Source: UBA5232 sp035370405
GTDB taxonomy: Bacteria; Patescibacteriota; Dojkabacteria; SC72
NCBI GenBank assembly: GCA_035370405.1
Contig: DAOOVT010000003.1
Span: 1 to 58,486, forward strand
Reading direction: 5' to 3'
Length of the DNA: 58,486 bases
In this document: positions 41,711 through 50,031 of the stretch, one piece after another
Numbering within the stretch: the stretch's first letter is position 1
Layout of the letters: each line of letters begins with the position of its first letter
Made by a program: the position numbers and the translations under genes
Notes under the pieces: generated by a model
The model's input: the letters and a program-made list of their open reading frames with translations, nothing else
What the model was told of the DNA's origin: nothing
Database searches by the model: none

Positions 41711-43093
41711 ATGAAGATTCTTCTAAAGGATATTAAAGATAGGTTCCCAGAATTTGAAATATTGAATTATGATGATTCTGCCTATTTTACTGGGTTTAGT
41801 TATGATACGAGATCTGATATTACAGGGACAATATATATTCCAATAGTTGGTGAGAATTTTGATGGACACTCATTTATCAAAACTGCCTTAGAAAATGGTG
41901 CTACATGTTCATTCTGTGAGAACTCTAAAAGTAATTTCGCTTCTGATTGTAATAAACCAATTATTTTGGTGGACAGTATTCAAGAAGGGTTAGAAAAAGT
42001 ATTGAATTATGCAACCTCTTTCATAGACAAACCGATTATTGCCATCACAGGAAGTACTGGTAAAACAACAACTAAACGAATGCTTGTCCATATATTGGAA
42101 TCTGAAAAAAAGGTTCTATGGTCTGATCATTCTAATACCGTATGGGGTAATGCTGCTTTGCTAAGTAAGTATGATAATCACGATGTAATTGTATTGGAAT
42201 GTGCAATGGATAGGAAGGGAGAAATAGCTTGGCATGTAAATTCCGTAGACCCAGATATTGGAGTTCTTCTTAACATTGGATTTGTGCATGCAGAGAAGAT
42301 TGGAAGTATAGAGGATATTTATGCAGAAAAGAAAGATTTAGCCGATTACATGCGAAGAAGTGGAAAGCCATTAGTACTAAACATAGATGATGAGATGCTC
42401 AAGAGGATATATGATGTATATACTAAAGATTACCCATTGGTTACATATGGGAAAGATCAGAAAGCGGACTTCAAGATAGGTGATATAAATATTGATAAAG
42501 ATGGGACGCATTTCAAATTTACTTACTATGAAGACAATATATTGAATGTAGATCTAAAAGTGTATGGACAAGGCTTCGCATATGATGCTATGGCTGCAAT
42601 AATTGTTGCAAATATGCTTGGTATAAGTATGGAGAAATGTATTTCAGGAATTTCAACATATGAAAGTTCAGAAGCTCGTTTTGAGAAATTGGAATATGGG
42701 GAGAATTTGGTGATTATAAATGATGGTTATAATGCAAATCCAAGCTCCATGATGATGGCTGTTGAAACTTTTTGTAAGTTGTATAAGGAGGAATATCATA
42801 CCATTGTTGTACTAGGAGATATGAAGGAGCTAGGATATGTTTGTCCCAGTAAGCATAAAGAAATAGGAGAAGTTGTTAAAAAGTGTGGTTTTGATGAGGT
42901 CTATTATATCGGTGATTACTATAATGAATTTGGAGTAGGAGAGAAAGTTGAATCTGCTGATGAAGTTGCTGCATTGCTTAATTCTAGGTTATCAGAACTT
43001 CATAACAGGAAAATAGCAATTCTCCTGAAGGCTAGCAATGTTTTAAATCTGTATAAAGTTCCTGATTACCTCAAAAAGCTAGGAGCAATTTAA
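41711..43093 (+). CDS. murF: UDP-N-acetylmuramoyl-tripeptide--D-alanyl-D-alanine ligase
   Basis: MurF completes the UDP-MurNAc-pentapeptide precursor. The 460-residue protein shows the three Mur-ligase domains. The N-terminal part has FSYDTRSDITGTIYIPI and FDGHSFI. The ATPase has IIAITGSTGKTTTKRMLVHI and VIVLECAMDRKGEI, with AEKKDLADYM around the usual carbamylated-lysine site. The C-terminal domain includes NDGYNANPSSMMMAV and VVLGDMKELG. SNTVWGNAALL replaces the NNEIGLPLTLL seen in many MurF proteins. ATG 41711 is chosen over TTG 41675 because a clear promoter occupies the interval. It diverges from mraZ and converges with murA. Confidence 0.92.
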   Translation: MKILLKDIKDRFPEFEILNYDDSAYFTGFSYDTRSDITGTIYIPIVGENFDGHSFIKTALENGATCSFCENSKSNFASDCNKPIILVDSIQEGLEKVLNYATSFIDKPIIAITGSTGKTTTKRMLVHILESEKKVLWSDHSNTVWGNAALLSKYDNHDVIVLECAMDRKGEIAWHVNSVDPDIGVLLNIGFVHAEKIGSIEDIYAEKKDLADYMRRSGKPLVLNIDDEMLKRIYDVYTKDYPLVTYGKDQKADFKIGDINIDKDGTHFKFTYYEDNILNVDLKVYGQGFAYDAMAAIIVANMLGISMEKCISGISTYESSEARFEKLEYGENLVIINDGYNANPSSMMMAVETFCKLYKEEYHTIVVLGDMKELGYVCPSKHKEIGEVVKKCGFDEVYYIGDYYNEFGVGEKVESADEVAALLNSRLSELHNRKIAILLKASNVLNLYKVPDYLKKLGAI

Positions 43094-43101
43094 TTCTGAG
43101 T

Positions 43102-44391
43102 TTATTTCCATTCTATATCTGCTCCAAGCCTCTGCAAATTCTCTGCGAAGTTGGGGTGAGCCCTTTTAATTGTGTCTGCATTTTCGATTATACTTTCACC
43201 ATCTATGGAGAGGGCAACCATAGCAAGTGCAACAGTAGCCCTGATAATATTGGGGGCAGAAACTTTTGCTGGGGAAAGTGGCTTGTTTCCGTAGACTATA
43301 ATTCTGTGAGGATCACACATTACAATATGGGCTCCAAACTTTATCATCTCAGGTATCCAAAAGAAACCTCCTTCATAAAGTTTGTTCCAAAACATTATGC
43401 TTCCATCGGCTTTAACTGCTAAAGCTGTCATCAAAGGCATTAAATCTGTAGGAAAATACGGCCATGGAGCTGCTTCTATTTTAGGTAACATATTCTTAGT
43501 ATATGGTTCTTCTACAACAAGTTTTTTACAATTTTGTACAAAAGCAGTATCACCAGAATATTGTATATCAACTCCAAATTTTTTAAATTCTCTATTAATT
43601 AATTGAAAATGTTGAGGAATAGCATTCCTCACCTCTATAGTACCTCCTGTGATAGCCGCAAGTGCAAGCATAGTCGTAATCTCATGATGATCAGACGATA
43701 GGGTAAAATCAGTTCCATGCAAATGCTTTACCCCGCTTACTGTAAGTTTTGAACTTCCAATCCCTGTAATCTTAGCTCCCATTTGATTCAAAAAATTACA
43801 TAAATCTTGAACATGTGGTTCTGACGCAGCATTCATCATTGTAGAAGTTCCTTCTGCTTTCACAGAAGCCATTAGAAAATTCTCAGTTGTTGTTACACTC
43901 ATATACTCCTGCCAAAGAGTTGCTCCATTAAGATTCTTAGGAACATTCATTTTTATATATCCATTGGTTTGAACATCTACCCCAAGTTTTTGAAGTATTT
44001 CTAAGTGAGGATCTATCTCTCTTATTCCTAAAGAGCATCCTCCTATTTCTTCCTTAATTTCTATATGTTTTACTCTTGTGACAAGAGGTCCTAGTAGTAA
44101 AATAGCACCTCGCATACCAAGAGGAAATGCCTCATTGGTAAAATCTTTCTTGAAATTAGAATTATTTATTTGAATAATACACTTTTGTTTATCCCAATGA
44201 ATATCTGATCCCATGTCTTTCATCAAATCTACTAGCTTTTCTACATCTGTAATGTCTGGAACATTCCTAACTACAACATCATCATTTGTAAGCAAAGAGG
44301 CACAAATAATTGGAAGTGCAGCATTTTTATTGCCTGCTGGAGTTATTTCTCCTACTAATTTATTGCCTCCTCTTATTATTAAATTACTCAT
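43102..44391 (-). CDS. murA: UDP-N-acetylglucosamine 1-carboxyvinyltransferase
   Basis: MurA transfers enolpyruvate from PEP to UDP-GlcNAc, the first committed step of peptidoglycan synthesis and the fosfomycin target. The 429-residue protein has TPAGNKNAALPIICASLL (catalytic Lys22 equivalent) and EEIGGCSLGIREIDPHLE with Cys119 at the fosfomycin-reactive position. SSDHHEITTMLALAAITGG and a C-terminal SIDGESIIENADTIKRAHPN complete the EPSP-like fold. It is the last gene of the ftsW-murG-murA unit, an unusual place for murA. Confidence 0.93.
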   Translation of the reverse strand: MSNLIIRGGNKLVGEITPAGNKNAALPIICASLLTNDDVVVRNVPDITDVEKLVDLMKDMGSDIHWDKQKCIIQINNSNFKKDFTNEAFPLGMRGAILLLGPLVTRVKHIEIKEEIGGCSLGIREIDPHLEILQKLGVDVQTNGYIKMNVPKNLNGATLWQEYMSVTTTENFLMASVKAEGTSTMMNAASEPHVQDLCNFLNQMGAKITGIGSSKLTVSGVKHLHGTDFTLSSDHHEITTMLALAAITGGTIEVRNAIPQHFQLINREFKKFGVDIQYSGDTAFVQNCKKLVVEEPYTKNMLPKIEAAPWPYFPTDLMPLMTALAVKADGSIMFWNKLYEGGFFWIPEMIKFGAHIVMCDPHRIIVYGNKPLSPAKVSAPNIIRATVALAMVALSIDGESIIENADTIKRAHPNFAENLQRLGADIEWK

Positions 44392-44404
44392 TTTTGTCTA
44401 TTTC

Positions 44405-45574
44405 TTATTTTATATCTATATTATCAATCATTTTTTGAACAGCATCTGTTCTAAATGTTCTACTAAGTTCTTCTTCATCTAGTTGTCTTCCTTTATTTAA
44501 TACTGATAGCAAGGCTTCATTCAAAGTTTCAAAAGAAAGAGATGACTCCATTACTATTTCACTTAATCCAATCTTGACGAGTATTTTAGCATTTTCTTCT
44601 TGTTCATTGTGTGTTACCCATGGAATTGGAATGAAAACAGAAGGAATTCTTAGAACACCAATCTCATATACAGTATTTGCACCTGCTCTTCCTGCGTATG
44701 CACTTATATTTCCATACAGAAACCCTATCCACTCTTCATTTACATATTTGATTGGAAGGAATCTTTTTTTTAACTCTTGTGGTAGCTTTGATGCAGTATC
44801 TACCGCTTTTTCGTAATCTTTGTATGTTTGACTATCTCCTGTTTGAAGAATAATTTGGAAGTTGTTAAGAAATTTTTCTAAATCGTTTGTAATTGCGGTA
44901 TTAATAGTATGAGAACCTAATCCACCACCTGATATATATATCAATGGATACTTCTCCTTGTTTAGAATCATTTCATTTAATATTGGAATATATTTTCCTT
45001 TTCCATCATGTGTAAAAATGCTTGGTCTGATAGGACATCCGACAAGGATACATTTGTTCTTGTTAAAGTATTTTTGTGATGCAGTATATGTTAGAAATAT
45101 CTTTTCAGAGAATTTTGATATTATCTTGTTTGATAGCCCAACAGTAGATGTTTGTTCATGTAGATATATTCTTGCTCCAAGAAATTTACCAGTTAGACAT
45201 ACAGGTACGGATGTATATCCTCCTGTGGAGATAATTATAGTTGGTTTGAATTTTTTGAGTATTTTGTATGAGTCGATAAAGCCAAGAAATGTCCTAAACA
45301 GTAAAGTTACTGATTTTACAGAAAAAACCCTCTGTAACTTTCCGCTCCTTATGAATTGCTTGTTGAAGTCAGTATTCTTGAAATACCTCATCTCTAAGGA
45401 ATTTCCATATTTTTCTCCAGATAATCCTAAATCACCTCCAACATAAAGGAAATTAGTATCATTTAGATTATATCTTTTATGTAGTTCGGTAATTATGGCG
45501 TCAGCACAGGATACATGACCACCTGATCCTCCTCCTGTTACTACTATTCTGTCTGATATGTTTTTATTTTTCAT
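44405..45574 (-). CDS. murG: Lipid II synthase, GT28 glycosyltransferase
   Basis: MurG adds GlcNAc to lipid I, making lipid II on the inner membrane face. The 389-residue GT-B protein has VVTGGGSGGHVSCADAII (glycine-rich loop 1), GGYTSVPVCLTGKFLGARIY, LHEQTSTVGLSNKI, YISGGGLGSHTINTAI and GRAGANTVYEIGVLRIP. IPWVTHNEQEENAKIL is the donor-site motif. It is somewhat longer than the E. coli enzyme (355). It overlaps ftsW by 11 bases. Confidence 0.95.
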   Translation of the reverse strand: MKNKNISDRIVVTGGGSGGHVSCADAIITELHKRYNLNDTNFLYVGGDLGLSGEKYGNSLEMRYFKNTDFNKQFIRSGKLQRVFSVKSVTLLFRTFLGFIDSYKILKKFKPTIIISTGGYTSVPVCLTGKFLGARIYLHEQTSTVGLSNKIISKFSEKIFLTYTASQKYFNKNKCILVGCPIRPSIFTHDGKGKYIPILNEMILNKEKYPLIYISGGGLGSHTINTAITNDLEKFLNNFQIILQTGDSQTYKDYEKAVDTASKLPQELKKRFLPIKYVNEEWIGFLYGNISAYAGRAGANTVYEIGVLRIPSVFIPIPWVTHNEQEENAKILVKIGLSEIVMESSLSFETLNEALLSVLNKGRQLDEEELSRTFRTDAVQKMIDNIDIK

Positions 45575-46772
45575 TTATATTTTTTGAACTATACTTACTT
45601 ACATTAAGTAGTATACCAATTCCTATTAGTGTTACGATAGTACTAGATCCGCCATATGTGAGTAATGGAAGAGGAATTCCAGTCAAAGGGATTAATCCGA
45701 TATTTGCAGCCATGTTTATGAATGCCTGCAGAGTTAGCCATACAGTAATTCCCAATGCTAACATTCGTCCTTGCTTATCCGGAGCATTTTCTGCAATTTT
45801 TAATCCTCTCCATAGAAACAATATCCATGAGCCTACCAGTATTGTTCCTCCTAAGAACCCTATTTCCTCTAAAATCACAGCAAAGATAGAATCTGTAAAA
45901 GCAGTATTTTCTACAAGGTATCCAAATCTTTGTCTTGATTGCCCAAATCCTGTTCCAAAAAGTCCTCCCGACCCTATCCCAATTAATATTTGCTGAATTT
46001 GATACCCAGTTTGCTGAGGATCTGATACTTCTCCTGTAACTAGTAGATGCATAAATGTTGCAATTCTCTTTATCCTGTATGGTTCCAATATACTTGCAAT
46101 TAATCCTAATGGTAGGAAAACAAGGATTAGTACTAACGCAGTGTATCTTCTATGTTTTTTTTCATCACTTGTTGCGAAGAACATCGCAAACGCTGTTATA
46201 GCTATAATGACAGTAGTACCAAGATCTGGTTCCAAAAAGATTGGTAATATAATAAGAGAAATTAGTATACAGAAACTGATTAATGTCTTGAAAAAGATAT
46301 TTCTAAAATCATTGGTTGAATGTGAGGACAGGTTTTTCTTTGCACCAAGCCATCGTGATAGGTATAGTATTACTGCTATTTTAGCAAATTCTGCAGGTTG
46401 TATTTGTGGTAGATTCCCGATTGAGAACCATCTTCGTGAACCGTTTATTTCTGGAGCAAATATTAATACAGCTATTAATGAAATTATTGTGAATGCAAAT
46501 ATTATTGGTGAAAGTTTTAGTAATTTTTTGTAATCCCAAAAATACATAGTAATAGCGAAAATGGCTCCTAGCAAAAGCCATATCATCTGTAGCTTTAAAA
46601 AATGGAAGGGATCTTGAAAGGATTCATTAGCTTTGTATACACTAGCATCGAATATCATAATTGCTCCGAAAATAGCCATAGCTATCGTAAAATTGAGAAT
46701 GTACCTATCACATTTAATATGCATGGAATGGTTACTTCTTGAGTTTTTTTGAGTTTTTGTATTTCTCGACAT
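45564..46772 (-). CDS. ftsW: SEDS family peptidoglycan polymerase FtsW
   Basis: A 402-residue SEDS glycosyltransferase that polymerises lipid II with its partner FtsI. About ten helices are visible. Conserved SEDS segments are INGSRRWFSIGNLPQIQPAEF, PDLGTTVIIAITAFAMFF, GFGQSRQRFGYLVENTAFTD and SIFAVILEEIGFLGG. PLTGIPLPLLTYGGSSTIV ends the set. A basic N-terminal tail precedes the first helix. RodA is possible, but adjacency to murG and the dcw genes favours FtsW. Divergent from the CMP-kinase-like gene with only 32 bases between starts. Confidence 0.9.
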   Translation of the reverse strand: MSRNTKTQKNSRSNHSMHIKCDRYILNFTIAMAIFGAIMIFDASVYKANESFQDPFHFLKLQMIWLLLGAIFAITMYFWDYKKLLKLSPIIFAFTIISLIAVLIFAPEINGSRRWFSIGNLPQIQPAEFAKIAVILYLSRWLGAKKNLSSHSTNDFRNIFFKTLISFCILISLIILPIFLEPDLGTTVIIAITAFAMFFATSDEKKHRRYTALVLILVFLPLGLIASILEPYRIKRIATFMHLLVTGEVSDPQQTGYQIQQILIGIGSGGLFGTGFGQSRQRFGYLVENTAFTDSIFAVILEEIGFLGGTILVGSWILFLWRGLKIAENAPDKQGRMLALGITVWLTLQAFINMAANIGLIPLTGIPLPLLTYGGSSTIVTLIGIGILLNVSKYSSKNINEK

Positions 46773-46780
46773 AATGTGTA

Positions 46781-46786
46781 AGTATC
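46781..46786 (-). promoter_or_regulatory. -10 box of ftsW-murG-murA (leaderless)
   Basis: GATACT, preceded by TG on the minus strand, ends 8 bases before ATG 46772. Confidence 0.4.
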
Positions 46787-46788
46787 AC

Positions 46789-46794
46789 TATACT
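46789..46794 (+). promoter_or_regulatory. -10 box of the 46805 gene (leaderless)
   Basis: TATACT ends 10 bases before ATG 46805. A second TATACT at 46796-46801 is too close to the ATG. It lies 2 bp from the ftsW -10 box on the other strand. Confidence 0.45.
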
Positions 46795-46804
46795 ATATAC
46801 TAAT

Positions 46805-47407
46805 ATGGACATGAAAGAGAAAAGAAAATATGTTTTGGTTTTTGGTGGACCTGGAGCAAGTGGATGCTCAACCATAGCTAAGATGTTTGCGAAGTATTTT
46901 GATTTAGATTATGTATATGGAGGTGAATTGATGCGAAAGAGAGTAAAAGAGATGGGTTATGAAAGTTTAGAAGATTTTTTGAAAGAGGAAAAGGAAGAGG
47001 ATATATTTGAGATTGATAGGGAAATAGATGAGTATTTGAGAAATAGGGCTATGGAGGGAGGGGTTGTTATTGATTCTAAAATATTTGCTGGTTTGGCAAC
47101 ATTGGAAGGAATTCCATGTACTGCAAAAGTTTGGATTTCCGCTTCATTGTACAGAAGGGCTATTAGAAGTGTAAGCAAGATTCATGGTTTGAGTATGGCT
47201 GGTAAAGTCAAGGTTTTTTTGAATGCGATTATAGATTTAGAAAGAAGGCAAAGGACTGATGGTAAAAGATACAAGGACTTGTATGGTATTGAGTATGATA
47301 ATCCTTTGTTGTACAATGACCTAGTAATAGATTCTACTAATATTGATGAGAAACAAACTTTTGATCTAATTTTAGGGAGATTAAAAGATGGAGGATATAT
47401 TGGGTAG
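46805..47407 (+). CDS. Cytidylate kinase-like P-loop kinase (archaeal type)
   Basis: A 200-residue nucleoside-monophosphate-kinase-like protein. The P-loop is GGPGASGCSTIA (14-25), with Cys21 where Walker A normally has Lys. Archaeal-type CMP kinases likewise carry a non-Lys residue (often Thr) there, so this need not mean inactivity. A YVYGGELMRKRVKEMGY stretch and IDREIDEYLR match the helices of that family. GVVIDSKIFAGL and LERRQRTDGKRYKDLYG with Arg/Asp of the lid follow. The likely reaction is ATP + CMP/dCMP to ADP + CDP/dCDP. Its 3' end overlaps the rubredoxin-like gene by 20 bases. Confidence 0.65.
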   Translation: MDMKEKRKYVLVFGGPGASGCSTIAKMFAKYFDLDYVYGGELMRKRVKEMGYESLEDFLKEEKEEDIFEIDREIDEYLRNRAMEGGVVIDSKIFAGLATLEGIPCTAKVWISASLYRRAIRSVSKIHGLSMAGKVKVFLNAIIDLERRQRTDGKRYKDLYGIEYDNPLLYNDLVIDSTNIDEKQTFDLILGRLKDGGYIG

Positions 47408-47591
47408 AGGTATAGCTGGCGGGAGTGGTCAGAATGGTAGCTCAAACAGCCACTTGGTTGAAGATTTAGATAGCAGATGGTTGAGATGGAAGTGCTTGGT
47501 ATGTGGGTATGTTTATGAGGGTGCTACTCCTGTAAAGGTTTGTCCTAGATGTGGAAATTCTGATTTGGATAAGTTTGATGATGTTGAGTAA
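47388..47591 (+). CDS. Rubredoxin-like / zinc-ribbon small protein
   Basis: A 67-residue protein with a glycine/serine-rich N-terminus and a C-terminal metal-binding ribbon: WKCLVCGYVYEGATPVKVCP, then RCGNSD. The C-x2-C-G-Y ... C-P-x-C-G pattern is that of the rubredoxin-like domain of rubrerythrins, which binds one iron or zinc. No rubrerythrin di-iron domain is attached. The ATG at 47388 lies within the end of the kinase gene, so the pair is cotranscribed. It might be an electron carrier or a structural zinc protein. Confidence 0.6.
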   Translation: MEDILGRGIAGGSGQNGSSNSHLVEDLDSRWLRWKCLVCGYVYEGATPVKVCPRCGNSDLDKFDDVE

Positions 47592-47645
47592 CTCATTCAT
47601 CCTGGACTTGGGAGATATTTTCTTTTAGTTTTTTTGTACGTCAAA

Positions 47646-47729
47646 TGCTGGGAGGGGGAATCGAACCCCCACTCTATTTCTAGAACGGGATTTTAAGTCC
47701 CGCGCGTCTGCCAATTCCGCCATCCCAGC
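47646..47729 (-). tRNA. tRNA-Leu (anticodon TAA)
   Basis: The minus strand has acceptor GCTGGGA/TCCCAGC, and anticodon stem CGGGA/TCCCG with loop CTTAAAA (anticodon TAA). It has a long class II variable arm (TTCTAGAAATAGAGT), a T arm GGGGG-TTCGATT-CCCCC and discriminator A. CCA is not encoded. It reads UUA and UUG. Confidence 0.95.
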
Positions 47730-47739
47730 GAATTAAAGT

Positions 47740-47815
47740 TGGAGGTGACGATGGGATTCGAACCCATGATAATGGTTTTGCAGACCATGGCCTTAACCAA
47801 CTTGGCTACGTCACC
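47740..47815 (-). tRNA. tRNA-Cys (anticodon GCA)
   Basis: The minus strand has acceptor GGTGACG/CGTCACC, and anticodon stem ATGGT/ACCAT with loop CTGCAAA (anticodon GCA). It has a T arm ATGGG-TTCGAAT-CCCAT, the U73 discriminator usual for tRNA-Cys, and an encoded CCA. It lies 10 bases from tRNA-Leu(TAA). Confidence 0.95.
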
Positions 47816-47818
47816 GAA

Positions 47819-49222
47819 CTATTGCAGTATATCTTTAACAATCGCTAATTCAAGAATACTGTCTTCCTTCCTATTTTTAATTGAGCTACCGCTAATAATA
47901 GCAATTTTATCGGAAAAATTAAACTCCCCGAGTGCATAAATATGTTCAACTGCATATTTTACGGCATCATCTCTATCGGAAGGTAGATTCGGTATATAGC
48001 ATGTTTTTACTGCATTGTATAGAGCATTTTTCCTTATGTTTTCTAAATGACTGCTAACTGAATATATTGGAATATTTAACCTGTGCCTGCTTATACTTCC
48101 CAAAGTTGATTGATTGTCAGAAATAACGATAACTGCTTTAATTGGAAGCCTTTGAGACATTGAAAAAAGACTCAGAGCTATTTCATCTGTATCTGGTCCA
48201 GCAAAAGTTTCTCCATTTACAGCAGTAGGTCTCATGACTGATTCTGATGCAATTATTGACTTGTGCATAGTAATTACAGATTCCAAAGGAAATTTCCCTG
48301 TAGATGTTTCTGCAGAAAGCATTAAACAATCTGCTCCGTCCATTACTGCATTTGCTACATCGGATACCTCTGCCCTTGTTGGATTAATATTATTTGTCAT
48401 AGATTCTAGCATTTGTGTCGCAACAATTACTGGCTTCCCTGCCATTCTGCATTTGTAAATAAATTGCTTTTGGAGTATTGGAATAACTTCAAAATTCATT
48501 TCAACTCCAAGATCCCCTCTAGCTATCATTATTGCATCTGATTCTTTCATTATTTCATCAAAATTTTTTACTCCTTCCCTATTCTCAATTTTTGAAATTA
48601 TTCCCATAGAAGAATTTCCTAGTAGCTTTTTTATTGATATAACATCTTCTGCTGTTCTAACGAATGATGCACATACAAAATCAAAATTATTGTGTAATGC
48701 AAACTGTATATCTGCCTTATCCTTCTCTGTTAGTATTGGAAAAGGAAGGTTTGCACTAGGTATGTTGACGGTTTTGTTTTGTTTAAGTAACCCTCCTTGG
48801 ATGACATCGCAATAAATATTAGTTCCAGTTATTGAGGATACTTTCAATCTGATTTTCCCATCATCTAGCATAATTTCTGTTCCAACAGTGACATATTGGT
48901 GTAAGTTTGGGTATGTTACGTTGATAGTATTTTCTGAGGTGCTTTCAGAAGATATAGTGACGGTATCTTTTATTTCTTTTGGTGAGGAAAGATTTTTTAC
49001 CCTTATTTTATTTCCTTGAGTGTCTAGAACTATTGGTATTCTTGGAGATATTGCTCTTAATTGTGAAGAAACTCTTTGTAATTCATCAAAATCTGCAAAT
49101 GATGCATTTATTCGTGCAATTGACATTCCATTTTCAAACATCTTGCCAAGGATGTCATTATCCCAAGATGAGGGACCTATTGTAGCCATTATTTTTGTTT
49201 TAGCAGATACTGGGCAGTTCAT
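47819..49222 (-). CDS. pyk: Pyruvate kinase
   Basis: Pyk converts PEP and ADP to pyruvate and ATP. The 467-residue protein has KTKIMATIGPSSWDND, ISKIENREGVKNFDEI with the catalytic Lys, and IMIARGDLGVEM, which binds metal and phosphate. VIVATQMLESMTNN and a SAETSTGKFPLESV segment also match. Two usually fixed stretches differ. The family's RxNxSH is RINASF (37-42), and DTKGPEIR is DTQGNKIR (67-74), so substrate or cation handling may be altered. The longest frame starts at TTG 49246; ATG 49222 is preferred because TATACT lies 12 bases upstream of it. It is the only glycolytic gene in the window. Confidence 0.88.
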   Translation of the reverse strand: MNCPVSAKTKIMATIGPSSWDNDILGKMFENGMSIARINASFADFDELQRVSSQLRAISPRIPIVLDTQGNKIRVKNLSSPKEIKDTVTISSESTSENTINVTYPNLHQYVTVGTEIMLDDGKIRLKVSSITGTNIYCDVIQGGLLKQNKTVNIPSANLPFPILTEKDKADIQFALHNNFDFVCASFVRTAEDVISIKKLLGNSSMGIISKIENREGVKNFDEIMKESDAIMIARGDLGVEMNFEVIPILQKQFIYKCRMAGKPVIVATQMLESMTNNINPTRAEVSDVANAVMDGADCLMLSAETSTGKFPLESVITMHKSIIASESVMRPTAVNGETFAGPDTDEIALSLFSMSQRLPIKAVIVISDNQSTLGSISRHRLNIPIYSVSSHLENIRKNALYNAVKTCYIPNLPSDRDDAVKYAVEHIYALGEFNFSDKIAIISGSSIKNRKEDSILELAIVKDILQ

Positions 49223-49317
49223 TGTTCTATGACAAGTATACAGCAAATTATTTGTTTTGTAATTTTGTTGTAAACATTGTATCCTGTTGGTGTGTAAATT
49301 GTTTCATTAGTGAAAAA

Positions 49318-49725
49318 ATGAAGGAAGGTATCAAAAAGTTTTTTGTTAATTTCCTTATTCTTTATTTTGTTTTAGATATGTGTGGGAAAGGGATACATTT
49401 ACCTGTTAGATTTGAGTATTTGTTTTCTACTTATGCCTTTTTGAGTTTAAGTGTTTTGTGTTCTGTTCCTATACTTAAGTTTTTGACAGTTAAGTGTAAC
49501 TTCATCACATACTTTTTGATGAATGCCATTACGCTATCAGTATGTTTTGTGATATTGAAGATGTTTATGATTGATTTTACAATTGATTCATATCTGTTTA
49601 ATGAAGTAAATATAGGGAGCTTGCATATTGAGAGTTTTACAGTTAACTCTGCGATGAGTATAGCCGTCGTTTCCATTGTTTCTTCTTTCCTTTTGTCTGT
49701 GTATAGAGGATTGGATAAGGAGTAA
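49318..49725 (+). CDS. Small polytopic membrane protein, unknown function
   Basis: A 135-residue protein with about four helices (KKFFVNFLILYFVLDM, YAFLSLSVLCSVPILKF, FLMNAITLSVCFVILKMF and a last one near MSIAVVSIVSSFLLSVY). A longer frame reaches TTG 49222 and would overlap the pyk start; ATG 49318 is preferred. Residues between the third and fourth helix are polar (FTIDSYLFNEVNIGSLHI). The layout recalls phage-holin-4-like or MreD-like small membrane proteins, but no motif fixes a family. It lies 48 bases upstream of secG. Confidence 0.5.
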   Translation: MKEGIKKFFVNFLILYFVLDMCGKGIHLPVRFEYLFSTYAFLSLSVLCSVPILKFLTVKCNFITYFLMNAITLSVCFVILKMFMIDFTIDSYLFNEVNIGSLHIESFTVNSAMSIAVVSIVSSFLLSVYRGLDKE

Positions 49726-49760
49726 GGCTATATAATTGGAAAAAATTAGTTATTATGGTG

Positions 49761-49766
49761 TATAAT
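49761..49766 (+). promoter_or_regulatory. -10 box of secG (leaderless)
   Basis: TATAAT, directly preceded by TG, ends 7 bases before ATG 49774. Confidence 0.6.
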
Positions 49767-49773
49767 TCTGACC

Positions 49774-50007
49774 ATGTTAGGCAATTTAACTCAAATACTT
49801 CTCGTTTCTCAAATAGTGGTCTGTGTCTTGCTAATTGTTTCAATACTTTTGCAAAATCGAGCAGAAGGATTAGGATCAATGTTTGGTGGAGGTGGAGAGG
49901 TTTACAGAACTAAAAGAGGATTGGAGAAGTTTCTCTACTACTTCACTATTTGTTTGATAGTGGTTTTGGTTGTTTTGTCGTTACTGATTTTGAAGTATAG
50001 CTCTTAG
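49774..50007 (+). CDS. secG: Protein translocase subunit SecG
   Basis: SecG is the small non-essential subunit of the SecYEG protein-export channel. The 77-residue protein has two helices (about 5-25 and 54-74) joined by ILLQNRAEGLGSMFGGGGEV and YRTKRGLEKFLYY. This linker matches the family consensus (LLQ, GLG-FGG, RG-EK). Length is standard. The SBP gene follows 24 bases downstream and may be cotranscribed. Confidence 0.9.
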   Translation: MLGNLTQILLVSQIVVCVLLIVSILLQNRAEGLGSMFGGGGEVYRTKRGLEKFLYYFTICLIVVLVVLSLLILKYSS

Positions 50008-50031
50008 GATGTTATCTTAGGATATTAAAGT

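Noticed and set aside
49222..49317. N-terminal extension of the 49318 membrane protein from TTG 49222
   Set aside because: It would overlap the pyruvate kinase start codon, is Cys/Asn-rich without family support, and an ATG begins where the helix pattern starts.
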